Source: Shewanella loihica PV-4 (lineage in GTDB: Bacteria > Pseudomonadota > Gammaproteobacteria > Enterobacterales > Shewanellaceae). From it: a stretch of DNA of 64,000 nucleotides. Under the pieces are notes generated by a model that was not told the origin of the DNA, made no database searches, and saw nothing but the letters and a program-made list of their open reading frames with translations. Location of the stretch: positions 3,162,001-3,226,000 of the forward strand of contig NC_009092.1 in assembly GCF_000016065.1 (NCBI RefSeq), given 5' to 3'. Shown here piece by piece: positions 18,531 through 27,710 of the stretch. The translations under genes and the position numbers were made by a program. Each line of letters starts with the position of its first letter. Positions within the stretch are counted from its first letter, which is position 1.

Positions 18531-18544
18531 GCAAGTTAACTTGC
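18531..18544. promoter_or_regulatory. palindrome GCAAGTTAACTTGC
   Basis: Perfect 14-bp palindrome 78 bp before the ModA-like gene, placed where an operator would be. The regulator is unknown; it does not match the ModE consensus that I know. Confidence 0.4.
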
Positions 18545-18621
18545 CGCCTAAAGCCGTCTATTGCCCAGGGGCTAAATCTCGGGTTTGATAGGCCAATCTA
18601 TGACAAACAGGGATTTTAATC

Positions 18622-19428
18622 ATGAAATATCAGTGGTTTCTAGGCACGCTTTTCATCGCAGGCATGAGCACTCAAGTGATCGCTCATGAGGCGCCCATCG
18701 AATTTCGCGCCGCCGGCAGCCTCAAGGCCGCCATGACAGAGGTGATTGGCGCCTATCAGGCCAAGGGCCATAGCGAGGTTGCCCCTCAGTTTGCTCCATC
18801 TGGACTGCTTAGAGCGCGTATCGAATCCGGTGAGAAGGTGGATCTCTTTGCCTCGGCCAACATGAAGCATCCTACTACTTTGAGCCAAGCTTCCCGCAGC
18901 GGCGATGTGGTGATGTTTGCCCGCAACAAGCTCTGCGCCCTTGCGCAGCCTGAGGTTGAACTCTCAAGCGATACTCTGCTGACCCAGATGCTCAATAGCA
19001 AGATACGTCTTGGCACCTCTACCCCTAAGGCAGACCCCGCCGGTGACTACGCCTTTAAGGTGTTCGAGCGCGCCGAGGCCATCTCATCCGGCGCCCAGCA
19101 GCAGCTGGAAACTAAGGCACTTAAGCTAACCGGCGGCCCGGACAGTGCTAAGCCACCTAAAGGCCGTAATCCCTACGGCTGGGTGATGGAGAACAAGCAG
19201 GCGGATATCTTCCTCACCTACTGCACCAACGCCGTGCTGGCGCAGAAAGAGGTCAAGCCCCTCAAGATAGTGCAGCTGCCTGAAAACCTCAGTGTCGGCG
19301 CCAACTACGGCCTGACCGTCATTCAGGATGCGCAGCCCCATGCCGCAGATCTGGCGCTCTTTATCCTGTCACCACAGGGGCAGAAAATTCTGGCCAGCTA
19401 CGGCTTCGATACTCCAACTCTGCCCTAG
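18622..19428 (+). CDS. ModA-like periplasmic substrate-binding protein
   Basis: 268 residues with a signal peptide ending near VIAHE. The mature start FRAAGSLKAAMTEVI and the motifs SGEKVDLFASANM and ARNKLCAL are typical of the ModA (molybdate/oxyanion) branch of type-2 binding proteins, in which the first Ser contacts the anion. No modB/modC neighbours exist here; the gene is flanked by unrelated genes. The ligand may be molybdate, tungstate or another species. The stop codon sits inside a 17-bp tandem repeat. Confidence 0.82.
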   Translation: MKYQWFLGTLFIAGMSTQVIAHEAPIEFRAAGSLKAAMTEVIGAYQAKGHSEVAPQFAPSGLLRARIESGEKVDLFASANMKHPTTLSQASRSGDVVMFARNKLCALAQPEVELSSDTLLTQMLNSKIRLGTSTPKADPAGDYAFKVFERAEAISSGAQQQLETKALKLTGGPDSAKPPKGRNPYGWVMENKQADIFLTYCTNAVLAQKEVKPLKIVQLPENLSVGANYGLTVIQDAQPHAADLALFILSPQGQKILASYGFDTPTLP

Positions 19429-19474
19429 CAACTACTCAGTCCTAGCAACTCCGCTTCCTTAGCAACTAAGTCCT
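19424..19474. repeat. 17-bp tandem repeat spanning the ModA-like stop codon
   Basis: Three units of 17 bp beginning CCTAGCAACT, CCTAGCAACT and CTTAGCAACT at 19424, 19441 and 19458. The TAG stop (19426-19428) is part of the first unit. Confidence 0.8.
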
Positions 19475-19480
19475 TACAGC

Positions 19481-19506
19481 AAAAAGGGCTGGCACATGCC
19501 AGCCCT
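19481..19506 (-). terminator. terminator of the amidohydrolase gene
   Basis: AGGGCTGGC/GCCAGCCCT stem flanked by five A on the plus strand, i.e. a T-tract on the minus strand, 46 bp past the amidohydrolase stop. Confidence 0.85.
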
Positions 19507-19551
19507 ACCTTAAACACTTCTAGTAGTCTTAAATATCGACCCGTTAACACG

Positions 19552-20889
19552 CTATTTCTTAAACAGATCCAAGGCCGCGCGGCTCATCGCCTGCACTCCC
19601 GCCTCGATGGTGACGGGGTAATCCGGCGCAAACTTGCTGGAATGCAGCGAGGGGAGACTCGCGCCCGATGCCTGACTGGCCGCATAATCTACCGCGGGCA
19701 CAGCGCCTAACCAGAACAGGGTGATTGGCCTTTTGGCGGGGGTTAAGCCATACAAGCCAAAATCTTCTCCCGCCATCACAGGTGATGCCTCCAAGACATT
19801 ATCATCCCCCAGCTGCTTGGCGATACTGGCCCTGACCTTAGCTGTCTGCTCCGGGTCGTTGTAGGTCGATGGAATGCTCTCCTCCTGATGCACATACACA
19901 TCAGGCCACTCGGCCTCGCTCAGTCCCGCACTAATGGCGATCCCCTTAGTGAGTCGCTCGATGGCGGCGATCTGCTGCTCGCGCACCTTAGGATCGTATG
20001 AGCGCAGCGTCAGCTGTAGCTTCACCTCGTTGCCTATGATGTTGTGTTTCGAGCCGCCGTGAATGGAGCCCACGGTGATCACATTGGGCGATAATGGCGA
20101 GACCTCCCGACTGACAATAGTCTGCAAAGCAAGCACTATGCGCGCCGCCAAGACCACAGGGTCGACCGTAGTATGGGGATAGGCGCCGTGACCGCCGCGC
20201 CCCTTCACGCTGATATCCACCGAATCCACGTTCGCCAGGGCATAGCCCGGGGCGATGGCCACCTTACCCGCAGGTACCGAGGCGCTGACATGCAGCCCAA
20301 GAATATGATCGGGTGTCGGGAACTGGCTAAACAGTCCCTGTTTAAGCATCGCCTTGGCACCGCCCCCCACCTCTTCGGCGGGCTGAGCCACCAGCATCAA
20401 GGTGCCCTGCCACTTATCTTTTTGCTGAATCAACTGCTGCGCCGTGCCCACCAGATTGGTCATGTGCACATCATGGCCACAGGCGTGCATCACCCCCACC
20501 TGATTGCCCTGGGCATCAAGCGTGGTGACCTTAGAGGCGTAGGCTTTGCCCGTCTCCTCGACAATCGGCAATGCATCGGTATCGGCGCGGAGCATCACAG
20601 TGGGCCCCTTACCGTTACGGTAGATGCCAACCACGCCATGACCACCAAAATCCCGGGTCACCTCTATACCTAAGGCCTCGAACTCGGCCGCCATTCTCTC
20701 GCCACTCTGTTGCTCATGGTAAGAAAGCTCGGGAGCTTGGTGCAGCTCGAGATAGAGACTGGAGAGCGCCGGCATGGCTTGCTTGACCGACTGCGACAGC
20801 GCCTCGTCTTGGGCCCAGAGGCTTTGGCTGGTGCCGAGGGCAACCAGGGCGCCCGCTAAACAGGATTGATGAATGATCTGGCGTAACAT
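19552..20889 (-). CDS. periplasmic M20-family amidohydrolase
   Basis: Zinc- or manganese-dependent amidohydrolase of the M20D type (hippurate hydrolase/IAA-amino-acid hydrolase-like), 445 residues. The ATG at 20889 is preceded by GGAG at 6 nt; an ATG at 20901 is in frame. A signal peptide (LAGALVALGTSQSLWAQ) predicts export. Metal ligands are visible in HACGHDVHM near residue 135 and PAEEVGGGAKAM near 172, and the dimerisation-domain GRGGHGAYPH near 234. It probably removes an acyl group from an N-acyl amino acid or similar amide in the periplasm; the substrate is unknown. Confidence 0.9.
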   Translation of the reverse strand: MLRQIIHQSCLAGALVALGTSQSLWAQDEALSQSVKQAMPALSSLYLELHQAPELSYHEQQSGERMAAEFEALGIEVTRDFGGHGVVGIYRNGKGPTVMLRADTDALPIVEETGKAYASKVTTLDAQGNQVGVMHACGHDVHMTNLVGTAQQLIQQKDKWQGTLMLVAQPAEEVGGGAKAMLKQGLFSQFPTPDHILGLHVSASVPAGKVAIAPGYALANVDSVDISVKGRGGHGAYPHTTVDPVVLAARIVLALQTIVSREVSPLSPNVITVGSIHGGSKHNIIGNEVKLQLTLRSYDPKVREQQIAAIERLTKGIAISAGLSEAEWPDVYVHQEESIPSTYNDPEQTAKVRASIAKQLGDDNVLEASPVMAGEDFGLYGLTPAKRPITLFWLGAVPAVDYAASQASGASLPSLHSSKFAPDYPVTIEAGVQAMSRAALDLFKK

Positions 20890-21111
20890 GCTTGACTCCA
20901 TTGCCTAAAATTTTTCCACTAGGTGCTCAGCATAGCGACTCTTAGGGCGGAAACCAATCTAGCCATTATTCTATATCCCATGCACCATGGCGAGACAAAA
21001 GAGAGTTTTGCCTCTCCCTTGCCATTTGCCCGGCAAATCGGTAGTTTCATATGCCTGTACCCGGACACGCATACGTCCAGCTAGTCACAAGAATAATGAA
21101 AGGACTTTTTG

Positions 21112-21957
21112 ATGGGGAATATTCTTTGGGTCGCCTCCTATCCCAAATCGGGCAACACCTGGGTTCGCGCCTTCCTTGAAAACTATATCCAGAACGCCGA
21201 GCAAGGGGTCGACATCAACACCATGCACAAGATCTCGACCGCCGAGTCGGCAGCGCACCGCTTTCAAGCGCGCCTGCAAGATGGCCGTAAGACGACAGAC
21301 CTCAGTCTGGATGAGATCTGCGCCCTCAGGCCCGCGGTACAAGCCGACATCGCCATGCAGGCTCACGGCACCACCTTCGTGAAGACCCATAACTATCTGG
21401 GCACCTATAAAGAATATCCGCTGCATAACTCTTCGGTGACCTCGGGCTCCATCTACATAGTGCGAAACCCCTTAGACGTCACAGTCTCTATGGCCAACTA
21501 CTTCGGTTACAGCATAGATGAGACCATCGCCTACATGGCAGAAGAGATGACAGGCACCCCCAACGAGCCCGAAAACGTGCCACAGGTGATCACCTCATGG
21601 TCAATGCATGTCTCCAGCTGGACTCAAAACCCAGAAGAGGCCAAGCTGGTGCTGCGCTACGAAGATATCTTAGATGACCCTAAGAAGGTGTTTCGCAAGA
21701 TAGAATCTTTCCTCGGCCTGAAGAAAGACCCCAATCGCCTCAAGAACGCCATCAAGCACTCCTCCTTCGCCCAGCTTAAGGCCCAGGAAAGCAAACGCGG
21801 CTTTGTGGAGAAACATGAAAATGCCAAGTCTTTCTTCCGCCAAGGCAGCAAGAACCAGTGGCGTCAGGTACTGAGCGACGAGCAGGTGGCGAAAATCGTT
21901 GAGCACCACGGCGAGCAGATGGCGAGATTCAAATATCTGCCGGGTAAATTACGCTAG
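21112..21957 (+). CDS. sulfotransferase family protein
   Basis: PAPS-dependent sulfotransferase fold, 281 residues. The 5'-phosphosulfate loop YPKSGNTWVRAF is at residues 9-20, the 3'-phosphate motif YIVRNPLDVTVSMANYF near 120 and the FRQGSKNQWR motif near 244. Start ATG 21112 with AAAGGA upstream. It is expected to be cytoplasmic, transferring sulfate to a hydroxyl or amine acceptor. The acceptor cannot be told, and the neighbours (amidohydrolase, TonB receptor) give no firm clue. Confidence 0.9.
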   Translation: MGNILWVASYPKSGNTWVRAFLENYIQNAEQGVDINTMHKISTAESAAHRFQARLQDGRKTTDLSLDEICALRPAVQADIAMQAHGTTFVKTHNYLGTYKEYPLHNSSVTSGSIYIVRNPLDVTVSMANYFGYSIDETIAYMAEEMTGTPNEPENVPQVITSWSMHVSSWTQNPEEAKLVLRYEDILDDPKKVFRKIESFLGLKKDPNRLKNAIKHSSFAQLKAQESKRGFVEKHENAKSFFRQGSKNQWRQVLSDEQVAKIVEHHGEQMARFKYLPGKLR

Positions 21958-21968
21958 GATTTACCCAC

Positions 21969-21997
21969 AAAAAAACGCAGCCTGGGCTGCGTTTTTT
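21969..21997. terminator. bidirectional terminator (ACGCAGC/GCTGCGT type)
   Basis: A7-ACGCAGC-CTGG-GCTGCGT-T6 between the convergent sulfotransferase and TonB-receptor genes. The same stem recurs at several other convergent junctions in the window. Confidence 0.93.
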
Positions 21998-22026
21998 ATT
22001 ACCTATCTAGCTGGTGACAGGGCTAG

Positions 22027-24465
22027 TTATAAACGATAGCTGAGGCTCAGCTTAGCGTTGCGTTCGGCGCCAGGCATACCGCCGAGGAACATTGCTTTCT
22101 CATAATAGTGCTCATCCAGCAGGTTATTCACATTCAGCTGCACTGTCCAACTGTCTGCCTGATAACTCAACGCAGCATCCATCACGGTATAACTGGGCAC
22201 ATAACCATCTGGGATCCCAAACGATGCGGAGTGGGTGCTGCGCTCATCCACATATTTTGCGCCCAGACTGACACTGAGCGGGCTCGGCAACTTAAACCAG
22301 TCGGCATCATAGGTCACCCAGGTACTGGCCGTCACGTAAGGCACACCTTTCTGACGCGTATCGAAGCTAGTACTGTTGGGATCTTGCTTGTCTCTGGCGT
22401 CTTGATAGACACCATTGACATTTATCGCCCAGCGCTCACCAAGGTGAGCATTGAGATCCAGCTCAACCCCTTTGGTCTCTTCCTTGCCGTCATAGAAATA
22501 TTGCGCCACATCTGGGCCCGATACCCCCGCCTCATAGTCCTTGTTGTTGTATTGCAAGTTCGTTCGTGAACTTTCAAACACCACAATCGAGGCCAGCATC
22601 TGATCATCAAAGGCTTTAAAACGTACCCCTATGTCGTTGCTGATAGACTCCGAGTCTTCTCTATCGGCACCATCGCCCTTTAGGCTGCCCAGCACGCTAT
22701 AGGCGGTGCGCCCCTTGGCGTGATTGATAAAGAACGACAGATCATCGGTTGGCATGTAGGTAATGCCCAAGTTATAGGTCATCCCATCATCTGAGGTATC
22801 GGCTTCCGGCGTAGGCTGTGCGAGACTGGCGCTGTAGCGCGCATCGACGCCATAATGCTCGTAACGCTGAGAGATGTCATTGAAGGCGACGCCAATTCGC
22901 GTCGTAATACCAAAATCAAAGTAGCCCACATGTTGCAGGCCCACGCCCCATGCCTGCACCTTCTTGTTATAGTTGCTGGTCATCAGAGGGTCATAATCTT
23001 CGAACTGTCCCTCCGCCCAATTAGGCGAGCGAATGTCGAAAATATAGGGCAGCTGGCCCTGATAGATCACCTCACCGGCCTTATTCTTGATCACCTTGTC
23101 CGCGTCATAGATAGAGTATTGCTTGAAGCGAATATTGCGATCTTCAAAATTGGCGTTAACTAACAGCTCGTTATCTATTCCCGCGACGCTAAAGTCATAA
23201 CGCAGATCGGCAAAATACTGCCACGAAGTCTCGTCGGCCTGAACCTGACGATACTCCTGGCGACGTGCGGCGAAGGGATACAGACGATCATCTACCACCA
23301 GAGGCGCTCGGGGATCGCTGTTGATCACCCCGTTGCGGTTCCAATAAACATAGTTATAGGCACCTGTCTGACGGGCAAATCCCGACTGATAATCGCGATA
23401 CTGCAACTGCTGATTAAGGAAAAGATTGTCAGCGAAAAAGATATTATGGGTCAGCTTAAACCTTAGCTCTTCACCCTCATTGTCCTTCGCCATCGGCGAA
23501 ATGATCCCAGCCTCACCGAAGGCATAGGGAGTCAGGCCATCACCGGCAGATAACGAGTCAGCCAGTTGCTGGCGCTGTTCATCGCTCAGCTGTAATCCCG
23601 CGTTAGAGGCATCGTTGATAAGATCCTGCCAGCTAACCTCACCCGCAGGCTTACCCCCAACCGACGCGGCATTGTAAATACGAATAGGATGTCCGATTGA
23701 GTCTACCGCTATCGCATCTTTGATGTAGGCGGCACTGAGCATGATATCTTGCTGATCGCTCAGTAGATATTTTAATGAAGCGTAAGCCTCATCCCTGTCG
23801 GTACCTATGTCTCGATACCCCTCGCTTCTGGCATGCTTTGCCACCAAACGATAGGCCGCCTTATCTGTCAATGCAGCCGTGCTGTCGAGCCCCAGTGAAT
23901 AGCTGTCCCACTGGCCAACTTCGGCAGTGAATTGATGACTGGCATTAAACTGAGGCTTCTTCTCAATAAGGTTGATCACGCCGCCGGCGCTGCCCATACC
24001 ATAGAGGCCGGTTGCAGGGCCTTTTAGCACTTCAACCGACTCGACATTGGTCAATGAACGTGTCGGATTAAAGGTGTTCCCGAGACCGGCGCCACCATAC
24101 ATGCCATCGTAGGTGTAATTGGCCCCCAGACCACGGATAACGATATTGTCGCCTATGCCATAGTTGTTGCCCGCCTGGGTTACACCACTGATGTTACGCA
24201 GCAGCTCCTGCAGCTCTGTTGCCCCCTGGGTCGTGATCAACTCCTCATCGACCACCACTACGGCCGCAGGTGTCTCCATGAGTGACATATCAGATTTAGT
24301 CGCCAGACCTGAATTCATCACGACCTTGTTTTGCCGGCCATATACGGTAATGCGTTCGACCTCTGCCGAAGCTTGTTGCTCGATACTGGTATTGTGTTGC
24401 TCTGCCGATACCGATAAGGATACGGCACATCCTAGCGCGACTGCTGATAAGCGCATCTGTTTCAT
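22027..24465 (-). CDS. TonB-dependent siderophore receptor
   Basis: Outer-membrane receptor of 812 residues. After the signal peptide comes a TonB-box-like stretch (ERITVYGR), then a plug domain with PAAVVVVDEELI, NIVIRGLGANYTYDGMY and VEVLKGPATGLYGMGSAGGVINLIEKKP near residues 90-170. The C-terminal barrel ends in LSLSYRL. Plug motifs resemble hydroxamate/catecholate-siderophore receptors. A Fur-box-like palindrome just upstream supports iron-repressed expression. The ligand is unknown, and no biosynthesis or ABC-transport genes adjoin it. Confidence 0.92.
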   Translation of the reverse strand: MKQMRLSAVALGCAVSLSVSAEQHNTSIEQQASAEVERITVYGRQNKVVMNSGLATKSDMSLMETPAAVVVVDEELITTQGATELQELLRNISGVTQAGNNYGIGDNIVIRGLGANYTYDGMYGGAGLGNTFNPTRSLTNVESVEVLKGPATGLYGMGSAGGVINLIEKKPQFNASHQFTAEVGQWDSYSLGLDSTAALTDKAAYRLVAKHARSEGYRDIGTDRDEAYASLKYLLSDQQDIMLSAAYIKDAIAVDSIGHPIRIYNAASVGGKPAGEVSWQDLINDASNAGLQLSDEQRQQLADSLSAGDGLTPYAFGEAGIISPMAKDNEGEELRFKLTHNIFFADNLFLNQQLQYRDYQSGFARQTGAYNYVYWNRNGVINSDPRAPLVVDDRLYPFAARRQEYRQVQADETSWQYFADLRYDFSVAGIDNELLVNANFEDRNIRFKQYSIYDADKVIKNKAGEVIYQGQLPYIFDIRSPNWAEGQFEDYDPLMTSNYNKKVQAWGVGLQHVGYFDFGITTRIGVAFNDISQRYEHYGVDARYSASLAQPTPEADTSDDGMTYNLGITYMPTDDLSFFINHAKGRTAYSVLGSLKGDGADREDSESISNDIGVRFKAFDDQMLASIVVFESSRTNLQYNNKDYEAGVSGPDVAQYFYDGKEETKGVELDLNAHLGERWAINVNGVYQDARDKQDPNSTSFDTRQKGVPYVTASTWVTYDADWFKLPSPLSVSLGAKYVDERSTHSASFGIPDGYVPSYTVMDAALSYQADSWTVQLNVNNLLDEHYYEKAMFLGGMPGAERNAKLSLSYRL

Positions 24466-24498
24466 TTGTTAAGAATTCCCCTAAAAATTGCACGCAAA

Positions 24499-24513
24499 TG
24501 ATAACGATTATCA
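24499..24513 (-). promoter_or_regulatory. candidate Fur box
   Basis: TGATAA-CGA-TTATCA is a perfect palindrome within AAATGATAACGATTATCAAT, close to the Fur consensus, and lies 34 bp before the receptor start codon. Confidence 0.85.
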
Positions 24514-24642
24514 ATAAGCTTTCAATATGGAGAAGCCAAGGGGAGAGAGAAGCAGATGCTTTGTAATTGTTTAAGAAGGAGTTATTGTAGATTTTTTACA
24601 TTGTAAATACGCCTTAGATGACGTTTTGCAAACTTAAAGCGC

Positions 24643-24672
24643 AAAAAATGCAGCCCTGGGGCTGCATCTTAT
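24643..24672 (-). terminator. terminator of the small OMP gene
   Basis: ATGCAGCC-CTGG-GGCTGCAT stem with A6 on its plus-strand left side, i.e. a T-tract when read from the minus-strand gene at 24780. Confidence 0.85.
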
Positions 24673-24687
24673 CTATCGACATTCAAT

Positions 24688-24759
24688 GTCTAAAAATGGA
24701 CCTGAGTCTAAAATTGGACCTGAGTCTAAAAATGGACCTGAGTCTAAAGTTGGGCCAAC
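24688..24759. repeat. 18-bp tandem repeat, four units
   Basis: Four 18-bp units starting GTCTAAA at 24688, 24706, 24724 and 24742; the first and third are identical, the second differs by one base and the fourth is diverged. It occupies the space between the small OMP stop (24780) and its terminator. Confidence 0.88.
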
Positions 24760-24779
24760 GCCGAACGTTAATCTAGCGC

Positions 24780-25310
24780 CTAAAACTGATAATGCACGCC
24801 TAGATAGACATTACCCCAGTCGCTTTCCACCTGCTCATCGAGCCCGGTCGCATCGAGATCGGTATAGAGCATCTCATAGGCAATACGCACGTTAATGCCA
24901 TTGTCGAAAGCCATGTTAAAGCCAGTGCCCCACAGCCAGCCATTGCCGTCATAGTCCAGATCGGCCTCGACCTTAGTAGCCGCCATACCCGCCTTGATGA
25001 ACATAGAGTAAGTATTATTGAAATAGTGGTGGAACTTGGCCGCGATAGACAGCTGATTGGCCTTCACATCCCCCACATCGACAAAGTTGTCGGTGCGAAC
25101 ATAGGTGCTCTCGACGGCGAAGTTTTTACTGAAATAGTAACCGCCATAGAGACCATAACTGATGGCCGACTCGTCAAATTCTCCCGCCTCTAGCGTGGAA
25201 TGACCCGCCATGGCCCCCAGGTAATACCCCTTAATATCGGCAACCGCCATCGCAGATCCCGATGCGATAAGACTCGCCAAACACAGTGCCAGCATAGATG
25301 CGCGCTTCAT
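24780..25310 (-). CDS. small outer-membrane beta-barrel protein
   Basis: OmpA-like/OmpW-sized eight-strand barrel of 176 residues. Signal peptide KRASMLALCLASLIASGSAMA, then GYYLGAMAGHSTLEAGEF, repeated YGGYYFSKNFAVESTYVRT-like strands and a terminal GVHYQF with C-terminal Phe. Start ATG 25310 has GGGGGAA upstream, and an in-frame upstream extension would spoil the signal peptide. No ligand is evident. It is followed by an 18-bp repeat and a terminator. Confidence 0.86.
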   Translation of the reverse strand: MKRASMLALCLASLIASGSAMAVADIKGYYLGAMAGHSTLEAGEFDESAISYGLYGGYYFSKNFAVESTYVRTDNFVDVGDVKANQLSIAAKFHHYFNNTYSMFIKAGMAATKVEADLDYDGNGWLWGTGFNMAFDNGINVRIAYEMLYTDLDATGLDEQVESDWGNVYLGVHYQF

Positions 25311-25449
25311 GCTTCCCCCGGAAACGAAACATTTACAAGTAGCTAACATACTAGACCAAAAATCGCATTAAATTAAGTCTTTAATTGCCGCTTTGATAAA
25401 AAACCAACCAAGCTTTGCCCGCTCAGCAAATAGGTAGAATCCAGGGCAT

Positions 25450-25476
25450 AAAAAATGCAGCCTGGGCTGCATTTTT
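25450..25476. terminator. bidirectional terminator
   Basis: A6-TGCAGC-CTGG-GCTGCA-T5, 80 bp past the stop of the cytochrome b gene on the minus strand. Confidence 0.85.
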
Positions 25477-25555
25477 CTCATACTTGCTTCAAACTCCGGT
25501 TAACTGATGGCATTGGCTTAGGCAATGAATCTTCTAACGCCTTTGTTTGCCGTAG

Positions 25556-26341
25556 TTAGTGCTTCTCATCCTCGGCGGGGCCGCTGAGGGGCTTGTTACC
25601 CGATATCATCGCCGACACTAGGCCAGGCTGATGTTTAATCTCGGCCACTATCACCCCGGCCACATGCAGCACTATCATCAGGATCAGCAGATACACGCTA
25701 TACACATGCACCTCGCCGGCCAGAGACTTATAGGGCTTTAATACCGCCACCTTCTGCGCATCGACGCCGGTGTCGTCATAGGGCTTGATGCTGGCACCAT
25801 CGACGCCAGGCTGGGCGATATAGTCGCTGACCGCACCGCCAAAGGGTGGGTAATAGATATCGGTCCCGGCGCGAACCAGGCCTGTCACCATTATGGTCAC
25901 CAACAGCAGCATCATGGCAAAGATGGCCAGGCGCCCCATGGGATTATGATGCAGATATTGAGGAGACTCCCCCTTGGCCAGCTTGGCCTTGTAGCCAGAT
26001 AATCCCTTGAGATCCGGGAGCAACTGACTCAGGCGGGCGCTATGACTGCCGATGACACCCCAGATCAGCCTGACACTCAGGTTAATGGCAAACAGGTAAC
26101 CGACCCAGACATGCAGTTTCTTCAAGCCAATCTTGGCTTCCAGGCCGCTGATGCCGATATCACCCTTAAATAACATCACCATGCCAATGAAGATCAGCAC
26201 CATGACTAAGCCAAGGTTTATCCAGTGGAACAACCGCGTTGGCGTGTCCCACACCTTGTAAACCTTCACCTCTTGACTGACTCCTTGATGACTGACGGCC
26301 CCTTGATTGGCAGCCACTTGATTAATCGCCTCTTTTGGCAT
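25556..26341 (-). CDS. cytochrome b561-type membrane protein
   Basis: Inner-membrane diheme cytochrome b of the prokaryotic b561/Ni-Fe-hydrogenase cytochrome b family, 261 residues. Candidate heme ligands are the His in RLFHWINLG (first membrane segment), KKLHVWVG (second) and the two in EVHVYSVYLLILMIVLHVAG (last). It probably passes electrons between quinols and a periplasmic partner. ATG 26341 follows GGGGGAG closely; ATG 26353 is in frame but lacks a ribosome binding site. No adjacent cytochrome c partner is present. Confidence 0.85.
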   Translation of the reverse strand: MPKEAINQVAANQGAVSHQGVSQEVKVYKVWDTPTRLFHWINLGLVMVLIFIGMVMLFKGDIGISGLEAKIGLKKLHVWVGYLFAINLSVRLIWGVIGSHSARLSQLLPDLKGLSGYKAKLAKGESPQYLHHNPMGRLAIFAMMLLLVTIMVTGLVRAGTDIYYPPFGGAVSDYIAQPGVDGASIKPYDDTGVDAQKVAVLKPYKSLAGEVHVYSVYLLILMIVLHVAGVIVAEIKHQPGLVSAMISGNKPLSGPAEDEKH

Positions 26342-26494
26342 CGTCTCCCCCATTTCAGACGTTTATCCAGTAACTAGTAATATACGCCTGTTGGGGGCAA
26401 AATTTTGTGAAATATGCTTCATGGCAAGGCAACTTAACCTTAATTTTTTTATGGTTAATTAATCTTGCTACGAAGAAAGATCTCGATAACTTTA

Positions 26495-27448
26495 TTAATC
26501 CTGCTTGTGGCGTCTGATAAGGCTCAACCAGCCCAACCCCAGTAGCCCGAACAGCCAGCCCACAGAGAGGCTACCGCCACTCACCTCGACTTCGGTGACG
26601 ACCTCTTCGACCACATACTGGTCGCGATCGGCGCTCTCAAGCGGCAGGCCATAGAGATCATCCAGATCATCGCTGCTGATGGTGGCGACGATATCGCTGT
26701 AACCCACCTCATAGAGATCGATCAACACATCATAATGGTCCGTCGGATAACCAGTATGCAGCGTAGTGAGCACCTCAAAATCATCGTCGCTGGCATCATC
26801 CACTATGGTGAACACATCTGTGGTGTGGTACAGCTCCCAGGGGCCGCCATTACGGCTCAGATAGAGGTCGGCATAGACGTTGGCATGCTCGCCCAAATAA
26901 TAACTGTGGACATCGGCATCGAAGGTCACGCTGAAGGTGCGATAGAAGCCGTCATAATCGATATCTTCAAACAGGCGGCTGCTGGCCTCATAGATAGCAA
27001 ATTCGTGGTAGATCCCCGCCTCGAGGCGCTGAGCGGAGGACTTGAGCGTCTTAGTCCCAGCATCAGATGAGCTAAGTGTCAGCGCCTGGCGCTCGGCAAT
27101 CACTTGCGCACGCGTCTTACGCGGGGCAAGTTCCACCTTCTGCTGCTTAAGCTGGTCGGCGCTCGCCTGCTGCGTACTGGTCATGGCCTGCCCGGCGCGG
27201 CTAAAACCTTGGGCCAGCGTCTGTTCATCCTGCACTACGCTGGTCGATGCCGAGCCGACTAGAGCTGTATTTTCTCTGAGATTGTCGGCAGCCATGGCTG
27301 CGCCGCTGCCCAGCATGGTCAACAAGGCGGTGGCCTTGATGGCGCTATACAGCTTGCCCAGAGCAGAGAGGGTCTTAGTTGAAGGCGTCTTAGTTAATGG
27401 CGTATTAGTTGCCAGCTGCTGGCTCGTTTTCATCGTGAGTCTGTTCAT
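26495..27448 (-). CDS. GlyGly-CTERM protein (choice-of-anchor H type)
   Basis: 317-residue exported protein with an N-terminal signal (ATALLTMLGSGAAMA) and a C-terminal tripartite tail: GGSLSVGWLFG, a hydrophobic helix, then RRHKQD. This is the GlyGly-CTERM sorting signal processed by rhombosortase and found in Shewanella and Vibrio. The middle region is rich in Tyr/Asp strands (FYRTFSVTFDADVHSYYLGEHANVYADLYLSRNGG) as in the family named choice-of-anchor H. ATG 27448 has GGAG 7 nt upstream. It is likely surface-attached or secreted through type II secretion; its role is unknown. Confidence 0.82.
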   Translation of the reverse strand: MNRLTMKTSQQLATNTPLTKTPSTKTLSALGKLYSAIKATALLTMLGSGAAMAADNLRENTALVGSASTSVVQDEQTLAQGFSRAGQAMTSTQQASADQLKQQKVELAPRKTRAQVIAERQALTLSSSDAGTKTLKSSAQRLEAGIYHEFAIYEASSRLFEDIDYDGFYRTFSVTFDADVHSYYLGEHANVYADLYLSRNGGPWELYHTTDVFTIVDDASDDDFEVLTTLHTGYPTDHYDVLIDLYEVGYSDIVATISSDDLDDLYGLPLESADRDQYVVEEVVTEVEVSGGSLSVGWLFGLLGLGWLSLIRRHKQD

Positions 27449-27710
27449 AATCAATCTCCATAAAATGGACTGCGTCTTGCTTAAGGCCATTAGATGCGAT
27501 CGAAAATGAACGTAAGCTGAACATTAAAAATTAGCCTATTCAACAAGATGGCGCAAAATCAAACATTCAGCTCTTGTTCATCTGCGCAAGATAACAATGA
27601 AAAAGCACGCTTGCCGCTTTCCCCTGGCGAGGATGGAGATTCGCGGCATATGTTTCTTATTTTTATAGGATCTTTTACACTGTCCGAAGAATTCAACATA
27701 GGTGATTTTG

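Noticed and set aside
24686-24895. Plus-strand ORF with SKNGPE repeats
   Set aside because: Its frame comes from the 18-bp repeat and then runs antisense into the small OMP gene; no ribosome binding site. Treated as a repeat, not a gene.
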